Shown here: piece after piece, positions 9,531-19,410 of the stretch
Position numbering within the stretch: the first letter of the stretch is position 1
Layout of the letters: the number at the start of each line of letters is the position of its first letter
NCBI RefSeq assembly: GCF_018394335.1
Contig: NZ_CP074572.1
Span: 2,914,001 to 2,978,000, forward strand
DNA: 64,000 bases
Direction: 5' to 3'
Source: Shewanella dokdonensis
Lineage (GTDB): Bacteria; Pseudomonadota; Gammaproteobacteria; Enterobacterales; Shewanellaceae
Position numbers and translations under genes: made by a program
Notes under the pieces: generated by a model
Told to the model about the DNA's origin: nothing
The model's input: only the letters and a program-made list of their open reading frames with translations
Databases searched by the model: none

Positions 9531-9725
9531 TTACTTTGACGTGGCGCTGTCCATGAGCCGGCGATTTTCATCTACCAGTTTTTTATGCTGGGTTCTTAAC
9601 TCGACATAATCGGCATTACCGGGTTCGGCCAGATGCTCCTCTTCTAGCAGCTGAATGCGGTTAGCAATAGTTTTGATCTGGGCACTATTGGCATCAATTT
9701 TAAGTTGTATCTCTGTGGCGAGCAT
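9531..9725 (-). CDS. Small coiled-coil protein, unknown function
   Basis: 64 residues, preceded by an excellent AAAGGAGG ribosome-binding site. It is almost entirely helical and charged, with heptad-like spacing of Ile/Leu (IQLKIDANSAQIKTIANRIQ, LLEEEHL), so it probably forms a coiled coil. I do not recognise a family. The strong ribosome-binding site and normal codon use make it likely real. It is a single-gene unit between the cyclase and rsgA. Confidence 0.6.
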   Translation of the reverse strand: MLATEIQLKIDANSAQIKTIANRIQLLEEEHLAEPGNADYVELRTQHKKLVDENRRLMDSATSK

Positions 9726-9818
9726 AAAAACCTCCTTTCATCCTCGTTATCTCGCGCTTTAAGCATAGCCAATTTTGTGTATGGATAACGCTTTGCTACT
9801 TAATGATAATAATTTCAT

Positions 9819-9962
9819 ATGGATATGTTTTATACCGCAGCTAACAGCCTGATTCAGAAAGGTCGAGTAACGACTCGGTTGAAGGATGAAGAGCTTGTTC
9901 AGTTAGCCGTCACTGGAACCGTAGATGATACCGCCCCAGCAGACGCTGCCGGGACGGCATGA
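9819..9962 (+). CDS. Possible small ORF, 47 residues
   Basis: An ATG-initiated frame encoding 47 residues, beginning MDMFYTAANSLIQKGRVTTR and ending in an Ala/Thr/Asp-rich tail. Composition resembles real protein (amphipathic start, acidic linker) and it ends just before the convergent rsgA stop. No clear ribosome-binding site and no family are recognised, so this is tentative. Confidence 0.3.
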   Translation: MDMFYTAANSLIQKGRVTTRLKDEELVQLAVTGTVDDTAPADAAGTA

Positions 9963-9966
9963 CAGG

Positions 9967-11009
9967 TTAATAACCTTTTTTCAATTTACGCGATGCCGCG
10001 CTAAGCGTTTTTACCATGCGGCCAAACTGTCGATCCTGAGCATGCAGTTGTTGCAACGACGCACTATTTCGCGCCTGCTCAGCAAGCAGTTTCTGATAGT
10101 TGCTCAATCGTCTCGGTTCCAGCGCTCCCGAGCTAATGGCCTGTTGAATGGCACAGCCAGGTTCACTTTGATGCTGACAGTCGCTAAAACGGCACTGTTG
10201 CGCCAGTTGTTCGATATCGGCAAATGTCCGTCTGACGCCTGTTTCACATTCAGCCAGTTGTAACTCGCGCATCCCAGGTGTGTCGATAAGCACGGCGCCA
10301 CTTGGCAGAAAGTGCATGGTTCTCGCTGTGGTGGTGTGACGGCCCTTGCTGTCATCTTCGCGGATGGCCGCAGTTTTCTGGATATCGTGCCCCAACAGGC
10401 TATTGACCAAGGTGGATTTACCAACACCAGATGAACCTAATAATGACAGGGTTTGCCCTGTGCCACACCAACTCAGTAACGCGGCACAGTTGTCTTGATC
10501 AAGCGCATTGACGGATGCTACCGCTAAGAATGGGTCGAGTGCCTGTACCGCCTGGCATTTCTCCGCCGCAGCGGCACATAAATCCGCTTTGGTTAATACC
10601 ACTACCGGCGTGACGGCTGCCTCATGTGCCAATGCTAGATAGCGTTCAATTCTGCTCAGATTAAAATCTTGGTTGAGCGAGCAGACAATGAATAAGGTAT
10701 CGACATTAGCGGCAATTAGCTGCTCGGTGACTTTCGTGCCAGCTGCTTTGCGCTTGAACAGTGATTTACGCTCCAGCAGACGTACAAAATGCTGTTGCTG
10801 ATCAAGCAGTAACCAGTCTCCTAGTGTCATTTCTGGCAATGCCGGATTAGCGTGGAGCGTCAACGTGCCTTGTATTGTGTGTAACAGATAGCCATTTCTG
10901 TGGTGACCACAGACTCTGGCAATGTTTGTGTATTCCAGTTCTTCTAGGTTGAGCTGTTGTTGAAAAAAGCTTGCCATCCCAGTCGGTTAATTGAAATTGC
11001 TGAACTCAT
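9967..11009 (-). CDS. rsgA: Ribosome small-subunit-dependent GTPase RsgA, frame broken near the start
   Basis: About 347 residues once an A6 run at 10963–10968 is read as A7. This joins an N-terminus starting MSSAISINRLGWQAFF to the rest. It is a circularly permuted GTPase: an OB-fold N-terminus, then TKAD (G4), GSSGVGKST (G1), a TTTA switch and DTPG (G3). The C-terminal zinc module is C-x4-C-x-H-x5-C (CRFSDCQHQSEPGC). RsgA is a late 30S assembly checkpoint that releases RbfA. The start at 11009 follows AAGGA by six bases. Upstream is long non-coding DNA; the neighbours are unrelated. Confidence 0.9.
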
Positions 11010-11448
11010 ATGCATTCCTTACGCACATCATAATGATGAGCGCACATCAGCGAATGTTGCGGGAACTATAAGCTAGCGGTTGTTGAATAACCGCAATAAG
11101 ACAGGTTGTTGTTCCCGGTTGAGAATACACCGGGCAAATGGGGCAAGCAGCAGGATAATACTAAACGATATCTACTCGGACACCTTTGCCGGGTGGGTCA
11201 GTAATACAATCATCAATATCTCCTTTCAGTGCCAAAATTAACGAGTCAAAGCATAGCAGAAGTAAGATCCCGCGGGTATAGGCGCGATCACACTCTTCGT
11301 GAGCAGCCCATTTGGGTGTTACTGTTCAGTTGGTTTTGCTGGCGTGGTCAGTCGTAACAGGCGATTTCGCTGGTAGCGGTAACTAAACCTAGCAAGGTGA
11401 CTAAGTGGCTGGTACAGCTGGCCTTTTAGTCACCTCGTTGCGGATAAA
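11010..11448. other. Intergenic, one open frame without a start codon
   Basis: About 440 bases. On the minus strand 11325–11161 stays open for 55 codons with protein-like composition (CDRAYTRGILLLLCFDSL then ALKGDIDDC) but has no ATG, GTG or TTG before its first half. It could be a small gene whose start is lost to another base error. I do not call it. Confidence 0.25.
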
Positions 11449-12303
11449 CTAGCGCTGGAAAAATTTGCTGAGCAGCTCGGTAGCCGCTTCAAGCTGTTCC
11501 TCAACAATCCAGTGCCCACAGCGTTCCATCACCACGGTTTGTACATTTTCAGCCACTTGTTCCATGACTCGCCCCACTTCAGTGCCCGTAGAGAATTTAC
11601 CGCCGATGGCCAAGACCGGCATCCGTAGCTTGGTTTTGGCTAACTCTTGGTTATGCTGAGCATCGAGATCCATCGCGCGATAGTAACCAAAACCTCCCTG
11701 AAGCGCGCCTGGTGCAGCCATGATTTGGCTGTAGATTGCAATATCACTCTCACTAATAGCACTTGGATCGTACGCCAATTCTTTCATGGCATAGCTGAAG
11801 AAAATATGTTCCCGGCCAGTGATAAGCGCCTCGGCAACACCAGACGCGCGGAAAAAGCCAAAATGCCACAATTTAGGAAAGGCCGCATTGTCCCATAACA
11901 TTTCCAGCCCAAGACCCGGCAAGCTGGCCTCCATTACCACCAGTTGCTCCACTTCGTCTGGATAGTTTGCTGCGTAGGCATAAGCCACCATCATGCCGAT
12001 GTCATGACCAACAATACGTACTTTTTCAAACCCCAACTGGTGTACCAGCTCGTTAATATCCTTGGCCATGGTACATTTATCATAACCGTAGCCGGGTTTA
12101 TCGGAATTACCGGCACCGCGCATATCGGGCGCGATAACAGTGTAATGGGATGCCAGTAACGGCATCAATTTGTGCCAAGCGTGACTACTTTGGGGAAAAC
12201 CATGGATAAGCACCACTACAGGGCCTGCACCACAAATGGCGTAGCGTAGTCTGATACCATTCACATACGCGCTATGATGGGTGATCGTGGTTTGTTGATT
12301 CAT
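11449..12303 (-). CDS. Alpha/beta hydrolase, epoxide-hydrolase/haloalkane-dehalogenase type
   Basis: 284 residues of the alpha/beta-hydrolase fold. The oxyanion motif HGFPQSS lies near residue 34, DMRGAG follows, and the nucleophile elbow GHDIGMMVAYAYA carries Asp as nucleophile, as in epoxide hydrolases and dehalogenases. The catalytic His is in GHWIVEEQ near the C-terminus. A cap domain fills the middle. The substrate is unknown. It is divergent from a TetR-family gene, and a perfect 12-base inverted repeat between them is a probable operator, so the hydrolase is likely repressed by that TetR protein. Confidence 0.85.
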   Translation of the reverse strand: MNQQTTITHHSAYVNGIRLRYAICGAGPVVVLIHGFPQSSHAWHKLMPLLASHYTVIAPDMRGAGNSDKPGYGYDKCTMAKDINELVHQLGFEKVRIVGHDIGMMVAYAYAANYPDEVEQLVVMEASLPGLGLEMLWDNAAFPKLWHFGFFRASGVAEALITGREHIFFSYAMKELAYDPSAISESDIAIYSQIMAAPGALQGGFGYYRAMDLDAQHNQELAKTKLRMPVLAIGGKFSTGTEVGRVMEQVAENVQTVVMERCGHWIVEEQLEAATELLSKFFQR

Positions 12304-12348
12304 ATGTTATTTTCCTTTTCAATTACGGGTGTTTGCTATTGGTATTTA

Positions 12349-12381
12349 TTATATAGTGATCATTACATAATCACTATATAA
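12349..12381. promoter_or_regulatory. Probable TetR operator: 12-base perfect inverted repeat
   Basis: TTATATAGTGAT at 12349–12360 and its exact complement ATCACTATATAA at 12370–12381 are separated by nine bases. It lies between the divergent hydrolase and tetR-type gene, overlapping where both promoters should be. This is the standard place for autoregulation by a TetR dimer. Confidence 0.7.
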
Positions 12382-12415
12382 TCAGATTAGATTGAAAGAT
12401 CAAAGGATTTATGTG

Positions 12416-13058
12416 ATGAAAAATACTCACCAGCCAGAAAAGTCAGTTGCGGCGGGGGCTGTTAGGGGAAGACCGCGCTTGTTTGATCGAGAGGCGGCGT
12501 TGGATCAGGCGATGCGACTGTTTTGGCGCAAAGGGTTTTCTGCGACATCACTGAGTGATCTGACGTCCTCAATGGGCATCTCTCCGCCCAGTCTTTATGC
12601 CGCTTTCGGTTCAAAAGAAACGCTTTATGCTGAGGCGTTAGCGCACTATCGGCAAAGTTTTGGCAACAAACTATGGGCTGGATTTGATGAGGCCGCAACG
12701 GCCCGTGAGGCGATTACCGCGTATCTTATGAATGCCGTTAGGCTCTTTGGTGGTGCGGCAGCGGCGGATTATCCCGCCGGATGTATGTTGGCCTTGTCAG
12801 CGGTTGGCGAAGAAGGTAATGCAATCCTCGGTAAGATAGTGCGGGATGCTCGGGCGCAGACCTTACAACATTTGGACGAGCGATTAGCACGTGCGGTATC
12901 AGAAGGTGAGTTACCTGCCGCAAAAGCAACAGGGCTAGCACGCTTTATCCTGGCGGTTCAGGGGGATATCACTACAGGCGCGAGATGGAGCCAATCGTGA
13001 CGAACTGGAAAGCATTGTCCGGCAGGCATTATGCGCTTGGGATGGTGATGGCATCTAA
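12416..13058 (+). CDS. TetR-family regulator, frame broken near the C-terminus
   Basis: The start at 12416 follows AAAGGA; the upstream ATG at 12411 runs straight into TGA. An N-terminal helix-turn-helix is visible (FWRKGFSATSLSDLTSSMGI followed by SPPSLYAAFGSKETLYAEAL). Reading the G5 run at 12961–12965 as G4 restores a C-terminus SLQARDGANRDELESIVRQA that closes at 13058, typical of this group, for about 213 residues. It probably represses the divergent alpha/beta hydrolase and itself through the inverted repeat at 12349–12381. Its ligand is likely a small hydrophobic or reactive compound, which is inference. Confidence 0.85.
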
Positions 13059-13264
13059 ACCATTCCAACCCCCATATTGCGGCTTAGGCATAAATGTCAG
13101 TTCGCGCTATACCGTGAGGGGATGACGGGAAATGTTTGCCCGCATGAATGAATATATGAAGCATGCGGGCGACTGCGTCGTTTTGCCTATGTTTGGCTGC
13201 AAGCGTGGTGTTTGCTGCCAAACACTTGCCTCCTGCAACACTTCTCGTTATTGCTCGAGGTTCG

Positions 13265-13705
13265 TTATAAATACTGCTGTAGCCATTGTTTGAATTGACC
13301 TTTGGGCAAGGCGCCAGAAATTCGGGCAATTTCCCGGCCATGATGATACACCGCCAAGGTTGGGATCGAGCGGATCTGCAACCGGGAGGCCGTCAGCTGA
13401 TTATCTTGAGTATCCAGTTTGGCGAACGTCGCCTGTGATGTCATTTCGGCAGCAACTTCACTGAATATCGGCGCAAATTGGCGGCATGGCGCACACCAAG
13501 GTGCCCAAAAATCGACGACGAGCGGCAGCTCGTTTTTATCAATAAAACGCTGGAAGTTACTGTCATTCACCATAACCGGATGACCATTGAGCAGCGCATC
13601 GTGGCATTTGCCACACAAAGGCTGCTGATTAAGTCTGTCGGTAGGTATACGGTTGATTACGCCACAATGTGGGCATACCAGTTGTACTGTGCCTGTCTGC
13701 GTCAT
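13265..13705 (-). CDS. trxC: Thioredoxin 2 (TrxC)
   Basis: 146 residues. An N-terminal zinc ribbon with CPHC and CGKC pairs, typical of thioredoxin 2, is followed by a thioredoxin fold with WCAPC and the cis-proline SIPTL. It is a cytosolic disulfide reductase; in E. coli trxC is induced by OxyR. Length and domain order match the family. It is a stand-alone gene, divergent from cyuR with about 230 AT-rich bases between. Confidence 0.93.
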   Translation of the reverse strand: MTQTGTVQLVCPHCGVINRIPTDRLNQQPLCGKCHDALLNGHPVMVNDSNFQRFIDKNELPLVVDFWAPWCAPCRQFAPIFSEVAAEMTSQATFAKLDTQDNQLTASRLQIRSIPTLAVYHHGREIARISGALPKGQFKQWLQQYL

Positions 13706-13938
13706 CTGTCTGCTCCCGAAACGCTGCCAATCATGCTGTTACTTATATGAGATTTGTTGCATGTATTTTCAAGTGGTGGTGCTTAAAGAAAATGGCTAAG
13801 AGTTATATCTTTTGTCGATAAGCAAATAACAGAGAAAATTACACTCTAGAAATGTGAGTGATAAAAATAACGTTATAGATTGCCGCTGATAAATGAAATT
13901 CTTATGATGCAGCAATGTGTACTGCGTTGGCCGACAAG

Positions 13939-14397
13939 ATGGAACTGGATAAAACCGACAAAACCTTGCTACAGATGCTGCAACAGGATGCCACTATCTC
14001 GTTGAACGTGCTAGCTGAAGCCGTCAATCTGACGACGACCCCTTGCTGGAAACGCTTGAAGCGCTTGGAAGATGCGGGCGTTATCAATAAACGTGTGGTG
14101 TTGCTGCATCCGGAAAAAATCGGCTTAGAGCTGACCGCCTTTGTGATGGTGAAAATTAACGATCATTCCCATGAATGGTATGTCCGCTTCGTCAATGCGG
14201 TCGCCGAATTTCCGGAGGTCATGGAGTTCTATCGTATGGCGGGCGAATACGATTACATGATGAAAGTGCAGGTGGCGGATATGAAGAGCTTTGACGAGTT
14301 TTATAAAAAACTCGTCAACAGTGTTGCGGGCATTTCGAAAGTCACCTCGACTTTTGCCATGGAATCGTTGAAATACACCACAGCGTTACCGTTATAA
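13939..14397 (+). CDS. cyuR: Lrp/AsnC-family cysteine-responsive regulator (CyuR/DecR/YbaO-like)
   Basis: 152 residues from the ATG at 13939; an in-frame ATG at 13915 would add eight residues, but the family starts at M(E)LDK. An AsnC helix-turn-helix holds [20 protein letters not shown], nearly identical to E. coli YbaO (DecR/CyuR), and a RAM effector domain includes [20 protein letters not shown]. In E. coli this protein senses cysteine and activates the cysteine-desulfidase genes. Here it converges with a cyuA homologue two bases away, which strongly supports the same regulatory pairing. Regulation of cyuA is inference. Confidence 0.88.
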   Translation: MELDKTDKTLLQMLQQDATISLNVLAEAVNLTTTPCWKRLKRLEDAGVINKRVVLLHPEKIGLELTAFVMVKINDHSHEWYVRFVNAVAEFPEVMEFYRMAGEYDYMMKVQVADMKSFDEFYKKLVNSVAGISKVTSTFAMESLKYTTALPL

Positions 14398-14399
14398 GG

Positions 14400-15685
14400 T
14401 TACAGCGCTTTTTGCACCATGATGTCGAGGATCTGCTGGTCGGTGTGGCTCATAGCGCCGTTAGCTAAAGCAGACAGATTACGAATGGAGCTGTCTACAT
14501 CATCGGCCACTATCCCTTCCTGGCCGGTGACATGAATATTATCAATCGCCATCAGGCTCGACTTGACCGCAGCTCCCGCAGAGGATGACACCTTCATAGC
14601 ACAGGCATTTTTAGCACCATCACAAATCACCCCGGCCACATCCCCAATCATGCTGCTGACGGCGTAGCTTATCTGCTGATAATCACCACCAAGCAGATAG
14701 GTGATCCCGGCTGCCGAGCCCATGGCGGCAGTGGTTACCGTACACAAGGCTGACAACTTGTGTTGCTGGTGTTTGATGTAAATTGCCAGCAGATGCGACA
14801 ACATTAATGCCCGTAACAACTGTTCGTGAGAAGACTTCAGATACTCCGCTGCGACTACCACCGGCATAGTGGCGGCAATGCCCTGATTGCCAGAGCCTGA
14901 GTTGCTCATGGCGGGCAACATGGCTCCCCCATACGGGCATCCGATGCTGCGGCTGAACGGCTGATCACATCGGTCAGCAAACCGCCACTGATAAGCCCTC
15001 GGGCGACATGGCGTTGCAAGGTCGCGCCCACTTGTAAACCGTAGTCAGCGCTGAGTCCTTCTTGGGACAGGGCCTCATTAAGCTGTTTGGCCTGTTCGAT
15101 AAATGCCAATCGGGCAACGGGCACTTCGGTAATAAATTGATAGATGTCCTGCACGGTTGTGTGCGATGGCAGTTTGGCTATAGGGTTCCCGGCTACGGCT
15201 GGTTGCTGCATGAAGGTTGTGACGCCATTTTCTTCCACCGCCACCACGTTAGTGTGTTCATCGGCAATCGTCACCTGTACCCAACGCTGCTGGGCAAACA
15301 CGGCCACTTTGGCTAACAGTACCCGCTGGGTGTCGGCTACGGTAACTTTTACCTTGCCGGTTTCTAACAACTGTTTAGCTGTGGTGACTTTGGCATCGTT
15401 GAGGCTATGGAACACTTCCAGGCCCGCAGTCGCATCACCACCAATGGCTCCCACGGCCGCGGCAATTGCCAGACCTGTCATGCCGGTGCCAGGTACTTTG
15501 ACACCCATGCCATTTTTCATCAGGTTCGGTGACACTTCGACTTGAATCGATTCCGGTAATGCCTGCAATTTACTACGGGCAATGGCGGCTGCCAGTCCTA
15601 CCGCAACCGGCTCGGTACACCCCAAGGCCGGGATCACTTCAGCCTTAACCGTATTGATAAACAGCTCCCACAAATCAGTGCGCAT
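14400..15685 (-). CDS. cyuA: L-cysteine desulfidase CyuA (YhaM family), frame broken once
   Basis: About 428 residues after the C5 run at 14926–14930 (G5 on the coding strand) is read with one more base, joining 15685–14906 to 14921–14400. Conserved features are the N-terminal [16 protein letters not shown], and the iron–sulfur cysteines in [11 protein letters not shown]. The family degrades L-cysteine to pyruvate, H2S and ammonia using a [4Fe-4S] cluster. No CyuP transporter adjoins it, unlike E. coli. It is convergent with the cyuR-like gene. Confidence 0.88.
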
Positions 15686-16348
15686 CCACTATGACCTCAT
15701 AAAATCAACTGCTATCAAGATAGCGGGAACGCTGGAGAATAACCTTGCTATTTATTAGGGATAATGGCGATGCGATAGAAAATATTTTCAATTTGTAAGT
15801 GATATTTGAAATATTTATGCTGTTATCTGTCCTTCTGTGGGCTCACGTTATTTTTACAAGCGTTAGTGATAGCCCCTGTCGGACAGCATATCGCTGCGGT
15901 GAGTGTTATCGGACAAAACCTTTATCTATATCAATTATCCCATCACGGTAACTGCGTAGACTGGTGCAGCTTCTGTGACAGAAGTTTTGTGTCTGTGAGA
16001 ACTCGTTCTTCTTTTGCACTGGCACTTTTGTTATCCGTGTTGATAACAGCATGGCATCTCTGTCCTATTTAATTCAGTGGCAGCATGCGTCAGTAAAACA
16101 GCAAAAGCAGAACATGCCGGACCAAGCTGATGGCAAACCAACGGTTAACCGATGGTGCTAGGGTATTGGTCTGAGTATTTTGCAAGCCTCATGGTGATTT
16201 CCCATATCCGCAAGTTTTCCATTCCGTTAATCCGCTTTTGCCAGGCGTACGCCGATGATTTTGCAGTCATGCGGCTGGGCGCTGCCAACGCTAAGGTTGG
16301 TGTCGCGCCACGGTAATTAATGGATGAAAACAATAACTGGAGTGTGTC
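15686..16348. other. Intergenic, no supported gene
   Basis: About 660 bases. An 88-codon frame at 15806–16072 (TTG start) is cysteine-rich with two hydrophobic stretches but has no ribosome-binding site or recognisable family. The region should hold divergent promoters for cyuA and the yjiML pair. Nothing else stands out. Confidence 0.4.
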
Positions 16349-17625
16349 ATGAGCGAAAACTATCAACAGATGTGGACTGAACTTGGCCTCGACCTCAAGG
16401 CACATGACGCCTTGTTGGGGGTATTGTCTGAAGCCTACCAGAATATCTTTATGGCTCAGGATCAGCGTCCACAGGCCATGAGTTACTTTGATTTTGTGAT
16501 GAGTGAAGTTCATGGGCTGCGTATCAAGGAACTCTTGGATGAGAAAGCGGCTGGGCGCAAGATCATTGGCTCCTATTGTGTGTTTGTGCCAGAAGAGATT
16601 GCGCTGGCTGCTAACGCCACCTTGATTGGCTTGTGTACTGGTGCTGATTTCGCAACGGAAGAAGTAGAGAAATACTTGCCGCGTAATACCTGCGCGCTGA
16701 TTAAATCGGCCTTTGGTTTTAAACTCGGCCGGGTGTGCCCATACCTGGAAACCACCGACATGGTCGTTGGGGAAAACACCTGTGATGGAAAAAGAAAGCT
16801 TATGAATCATTCAGCGAGATTATCAATAATCTGTATGTAATGGATTTGCCGCAGGTGAAGTCGGCTAACGGCAAGGCATTGCTCAAAGCCGAATATGTAC
16901 GCTTTAAGGCAGCGGTGGAACAACTGACCGGTGTGAGTGTTACAGTGGACTCACTGAAAGCCGCCATCAAGTTAGTGAATGCCAAACGGGCCGCCATGTT
17001 GCGCTTATACCAACTGCGGGCAGCCGATCCGGCGCCGATCTCTGGTCTTGATGCCTTACTGGCAAATCAGGTGTTTTTCTACGATAACCCTGAACGTTTC
17101 ACGGCATCGGTGAACAAGATCTGTGACGAGCTGGAACAGCGTATCAAGGACAACACTGGTGCCTTTCCGGCAAAAATGCCACGGATTTTGGTCTCTGGCT
17201 GCCCACAGGCAATGCCTAATTGGAAACTGCCCGCCATCATTGAAACTTCTGGTGCGGTGATTGTCGGTGAAGAATCCTGCGTGGGCGAACGCGGGGTGCG
17301 CAATCTGGTGGATGAATCTGGCACAACCCTTGATGAAATGCTAGACGCCATTGTTGAGCGCTATTTCAAAGTGGACTGCGCCATCTTCACGCCTAACTGT
17401 GACCGTTTGCAACATATTGAACAGATGGCAAAAGACTACCATGCTGACGGCGTTATCCACTACGGTTTACAGTTCTGTACGCCCTATCTGATGGAGTCCA
17501 TACCAGTGCAGAAAGCGTTGGAGCAAAAGCATATTCCCTGTCTGCGCATTGAAACCGATTACAGTATGGAGGACATGGGCCAGTTAAAAACCCGCGTTGA
17601 AGCCTTTATCGAACAGCTGAAATAA
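16349..17625 (+). CDS. yjiM: Double-cubane cluster / 2-hydroxyacyl-CoA dehydratase-like protein YjiM, frame broken once
   Basis: About 425 residues when the A5 run at 16789–16793 is read as A6. The start is an ATG after ACTGGAG. It belongs to the HgdB/HgdC-dehydratase superfamily, with cysteines in GSYCVF, GRVCPYLE, GENTCDGK, VSGCPQA, EESCVGERG and FTPNCDR. E. coli YjiM is the related member; double-cubane proteins carry an [8Fe-9S] cluster and do very low-potential reductions. The activator YjiL follows 11 bases later. The substrate is unknown. Confidence 0.85.
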
Positions 17626-17636
17626 CGGAGGCTGCC

Positions 17637-18392
17637 GTGAGTGGTTTTGCCGGAATTGATATTGGTTCGCGTTCGATAGAACTGGTGCTGGTGGACGCCA
17701 ACGGTGAGGTCTTGCAACAGTTGCAGGCCGATACCGGGTTTGACCCTATGGCCGAGGCTAAACGCATGTTGGCGCAGTTGTCGTATCAGCAGATTATGGC
17801 GACGGGTTACGGGCGTAATCTGTTTGAGATCTCGTTTGACGCGACAACAGTGACTGAAATAAAAGCTCATGCGCGTGGGGCCAGGGCCTGTTTCCCGACG
17901 GCGGAAACGGTACTGGATATTGGCGGGCAGGACAGTAAGGCAATAGCCCTGTTTGCCAACGGTCGGGTGAAAAAGTTTGAAATGAATGATCGCTGTGCGG
18001 CGGGGACGGGGAAATTCCTGGAGATTATGGCAAAAGCACTGGGGTTCAGTTTAGCGGAGTTCAGTGCACAAGCTCTGGCGGCCACCAGTGATATCAATAT
18101 TTCCAGCATGTGTACTGTGTTTGCTGAGTCGGAAGTCACCTCGTTAATTGGCCGTGGACAAGACCGTCAGGCCATTGCTAGAGGTTTGCACCAGAGCGTG
18201 ATTCGACGGGTGAAAACCATGCTCAATCGGGTTTCAAACGATGGCGATATTGTGTTCACTGGCGGTGTTGCTAACAATGCTTGCATGGTGCATTTCCTTT
18301 CGGAAACGCTGCAACGTCAAGTATTGGTGCCGCCTCAGCCACAGTTTATTGGCGCTTATGGCGCAGCATTGTTGGCGGCTGGGCTCGATTAA
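17637..18392 (+). CDS. yjiL: Activator ATPase of the YjiM-type enzyme (HgdC/YjiL family)
   Basis: 251 residues starting at GTG after ACGGAGG. It has the ASKHA ATPase fold: GIDIGSRS phosphate-binding loop, LDIGGQDSK, and a C-terminal FTGGVANN. Two conserved cysteines, in RCAAGTGKFLE and SSMCTVFAESEV, ligate the [4Fe-4S] cluster shared by the dimer. Members use ATP hydrolysis to push an electron into a dehydratase or double-cubane partner, here the upstream yjiM. Complete and in frame. The system works under low-oxygen conditions. Confidence 0.9.
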   Translation: MSGFAGIDIGSRSIELVLVDANGEVLQQLQADTGFDPMAEAKRMLAQLSYQQIMATGYGRNLFEISFDATTVTEIKAHARGARACFPTAETVLDIGGQDSKAIALFANGRVKKFEMNDRCAAGTGKFLEIMAKALGFSLAEFSAQALAATSDINISSMCTVFAESEVTSLIGRGQDRQAIARGLHQSVIRRVKTMLNRVSNDGDIVFTGGVANNACMVHFLSETLQRQVLVPPQPQFIGAYGAALLAAGLD

Positions 18393-18404
18393 GTGCTATT
18401 AGCG

Positions 18405-18425
18405 GCGGCCTCTGGTTGAGGCCGC
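18405..18425. terminator. Hairpin between yjiL and panE
   Basis: GCGGCCTC at 18405–18412 pairs with GAGGCCGC at 18418–18425 around a 5-base loop. It lies between two convergent genes and probably terminates both, though T tails are weak. Confidence 0.5.
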
Positions 18426-18432
18426 TGGCTTG

Positions 18433-19358
18433 TTAGTGCGAGGCAGGCCCCATCGCCCAAGGTAACAGTTGCTCCACGATATGTTGATTAGCTGGCACTG
18501 CTAATCCCAGCTGTTTTGCCATATCCACCACCGCGCCACTGAGCCACGGCAATTCTAGGCGTTTGCCACGTTGCAGATCTGTTTTCATGGAAGATGGCAT
18601 ATCAGCGGGTAGGGTATCGGTAAATTGTAAGAGTTGTTCAGCAAAATCAGGGCGAACCGAGATACCTTTGGCTTGTGCCACATCGGCGACTTCCTGCATA
18701 GCGTCCCGGAATAATTGCCTTTTAGCCGGGTCACTGCGGATCGGACCGATGTTACTGCGAAACAGCGTAGTCGTGCCGGAAAATCCCACCAGAAATATAA
18801 ATTTTTCCCAGATCCGCAGGGCGATATCGTCACTGAAGTCGGTTTCAATGCCCGCTTTTTGGCAACTTTGCTGGAAGGCTTCACAACGTGCAGATGTTGG
18901 CTGACCATATTCGCCAAATGCCAGTTTTTGCAGTTTGCCACCGTGATGGATCACTCCGGGCTCGGCGATGGCGGCCGCGATATAGCTAACGCCACCAATG
19001 ATATTTTGTTGCGGCAGGTAGCGTTGCAATATGTCATCTTTCTGCACCCCGTTTTGTAACGAAAGTACAGCGGTATCCCCTGTTATCAGGGGTTGTAGCT
19101 GCGCTGCCACATCAGCCGTATCCCACAATTTGACCGCTACAATGTAGAGATCTGCGGCCGCCGCTTTGGCCGGATGATCGACAGCATTAACCTCAGGTAA
19201 CCAGACATTGCCCAATGGGCTGTTAATTTTCAATCCATGTTGTTGCATTGCTTGCAGGTGTGCACCTCTGGCAACAAAGGTGACGTCTTCGCTGCTGCCG
19301 CTAGCTTGCCGCCAAAGTAACCACCAACACCGCCAGCACCAATCACTGTGATTTTCAT
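18433..19358 (-). CDS. Ketopantoate reductase family protein (PanE/ApbA), frame broken near the start
   Basis: The N-terminus KITVIGAGGVGGYFGGKLA at 19358–19300 is in a different frame from the remaining 271 residues. One base added near 19300 gives a continuous protein of about 308 residues. It has the GxGxxG Rossmann motif, LSLQNGVQ and the C-terminal PanE domain (SSMKTDLQRGKRLELPWLSG). This fold reduces ketopantoate to pantoate with NADPH. The family includes paralogues with other 2-oxoacid substrates, so I leave the symbol empty. It is convergent with yjiL. Confidence 0.8.
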
Positions 19359-19410
19359 AACTGTCCCTTTTTTATTCCCCAAGTCGTCCATGGTACACAT
19401 TATGGCAATA

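Noticed and set aside
11161..11325. 55-codon minus-strand frame with protein-like composition
   Set aside because: No start codon in its first half and a stop just upstream; could be a small gene with a lost start, but not supportable.
15806..16072. 88-codon cysteine-rich frame with two hydrophobic stretches
   Set aside because: TTG start without ribosome-binding site, no recognisable family; left as intergenic.
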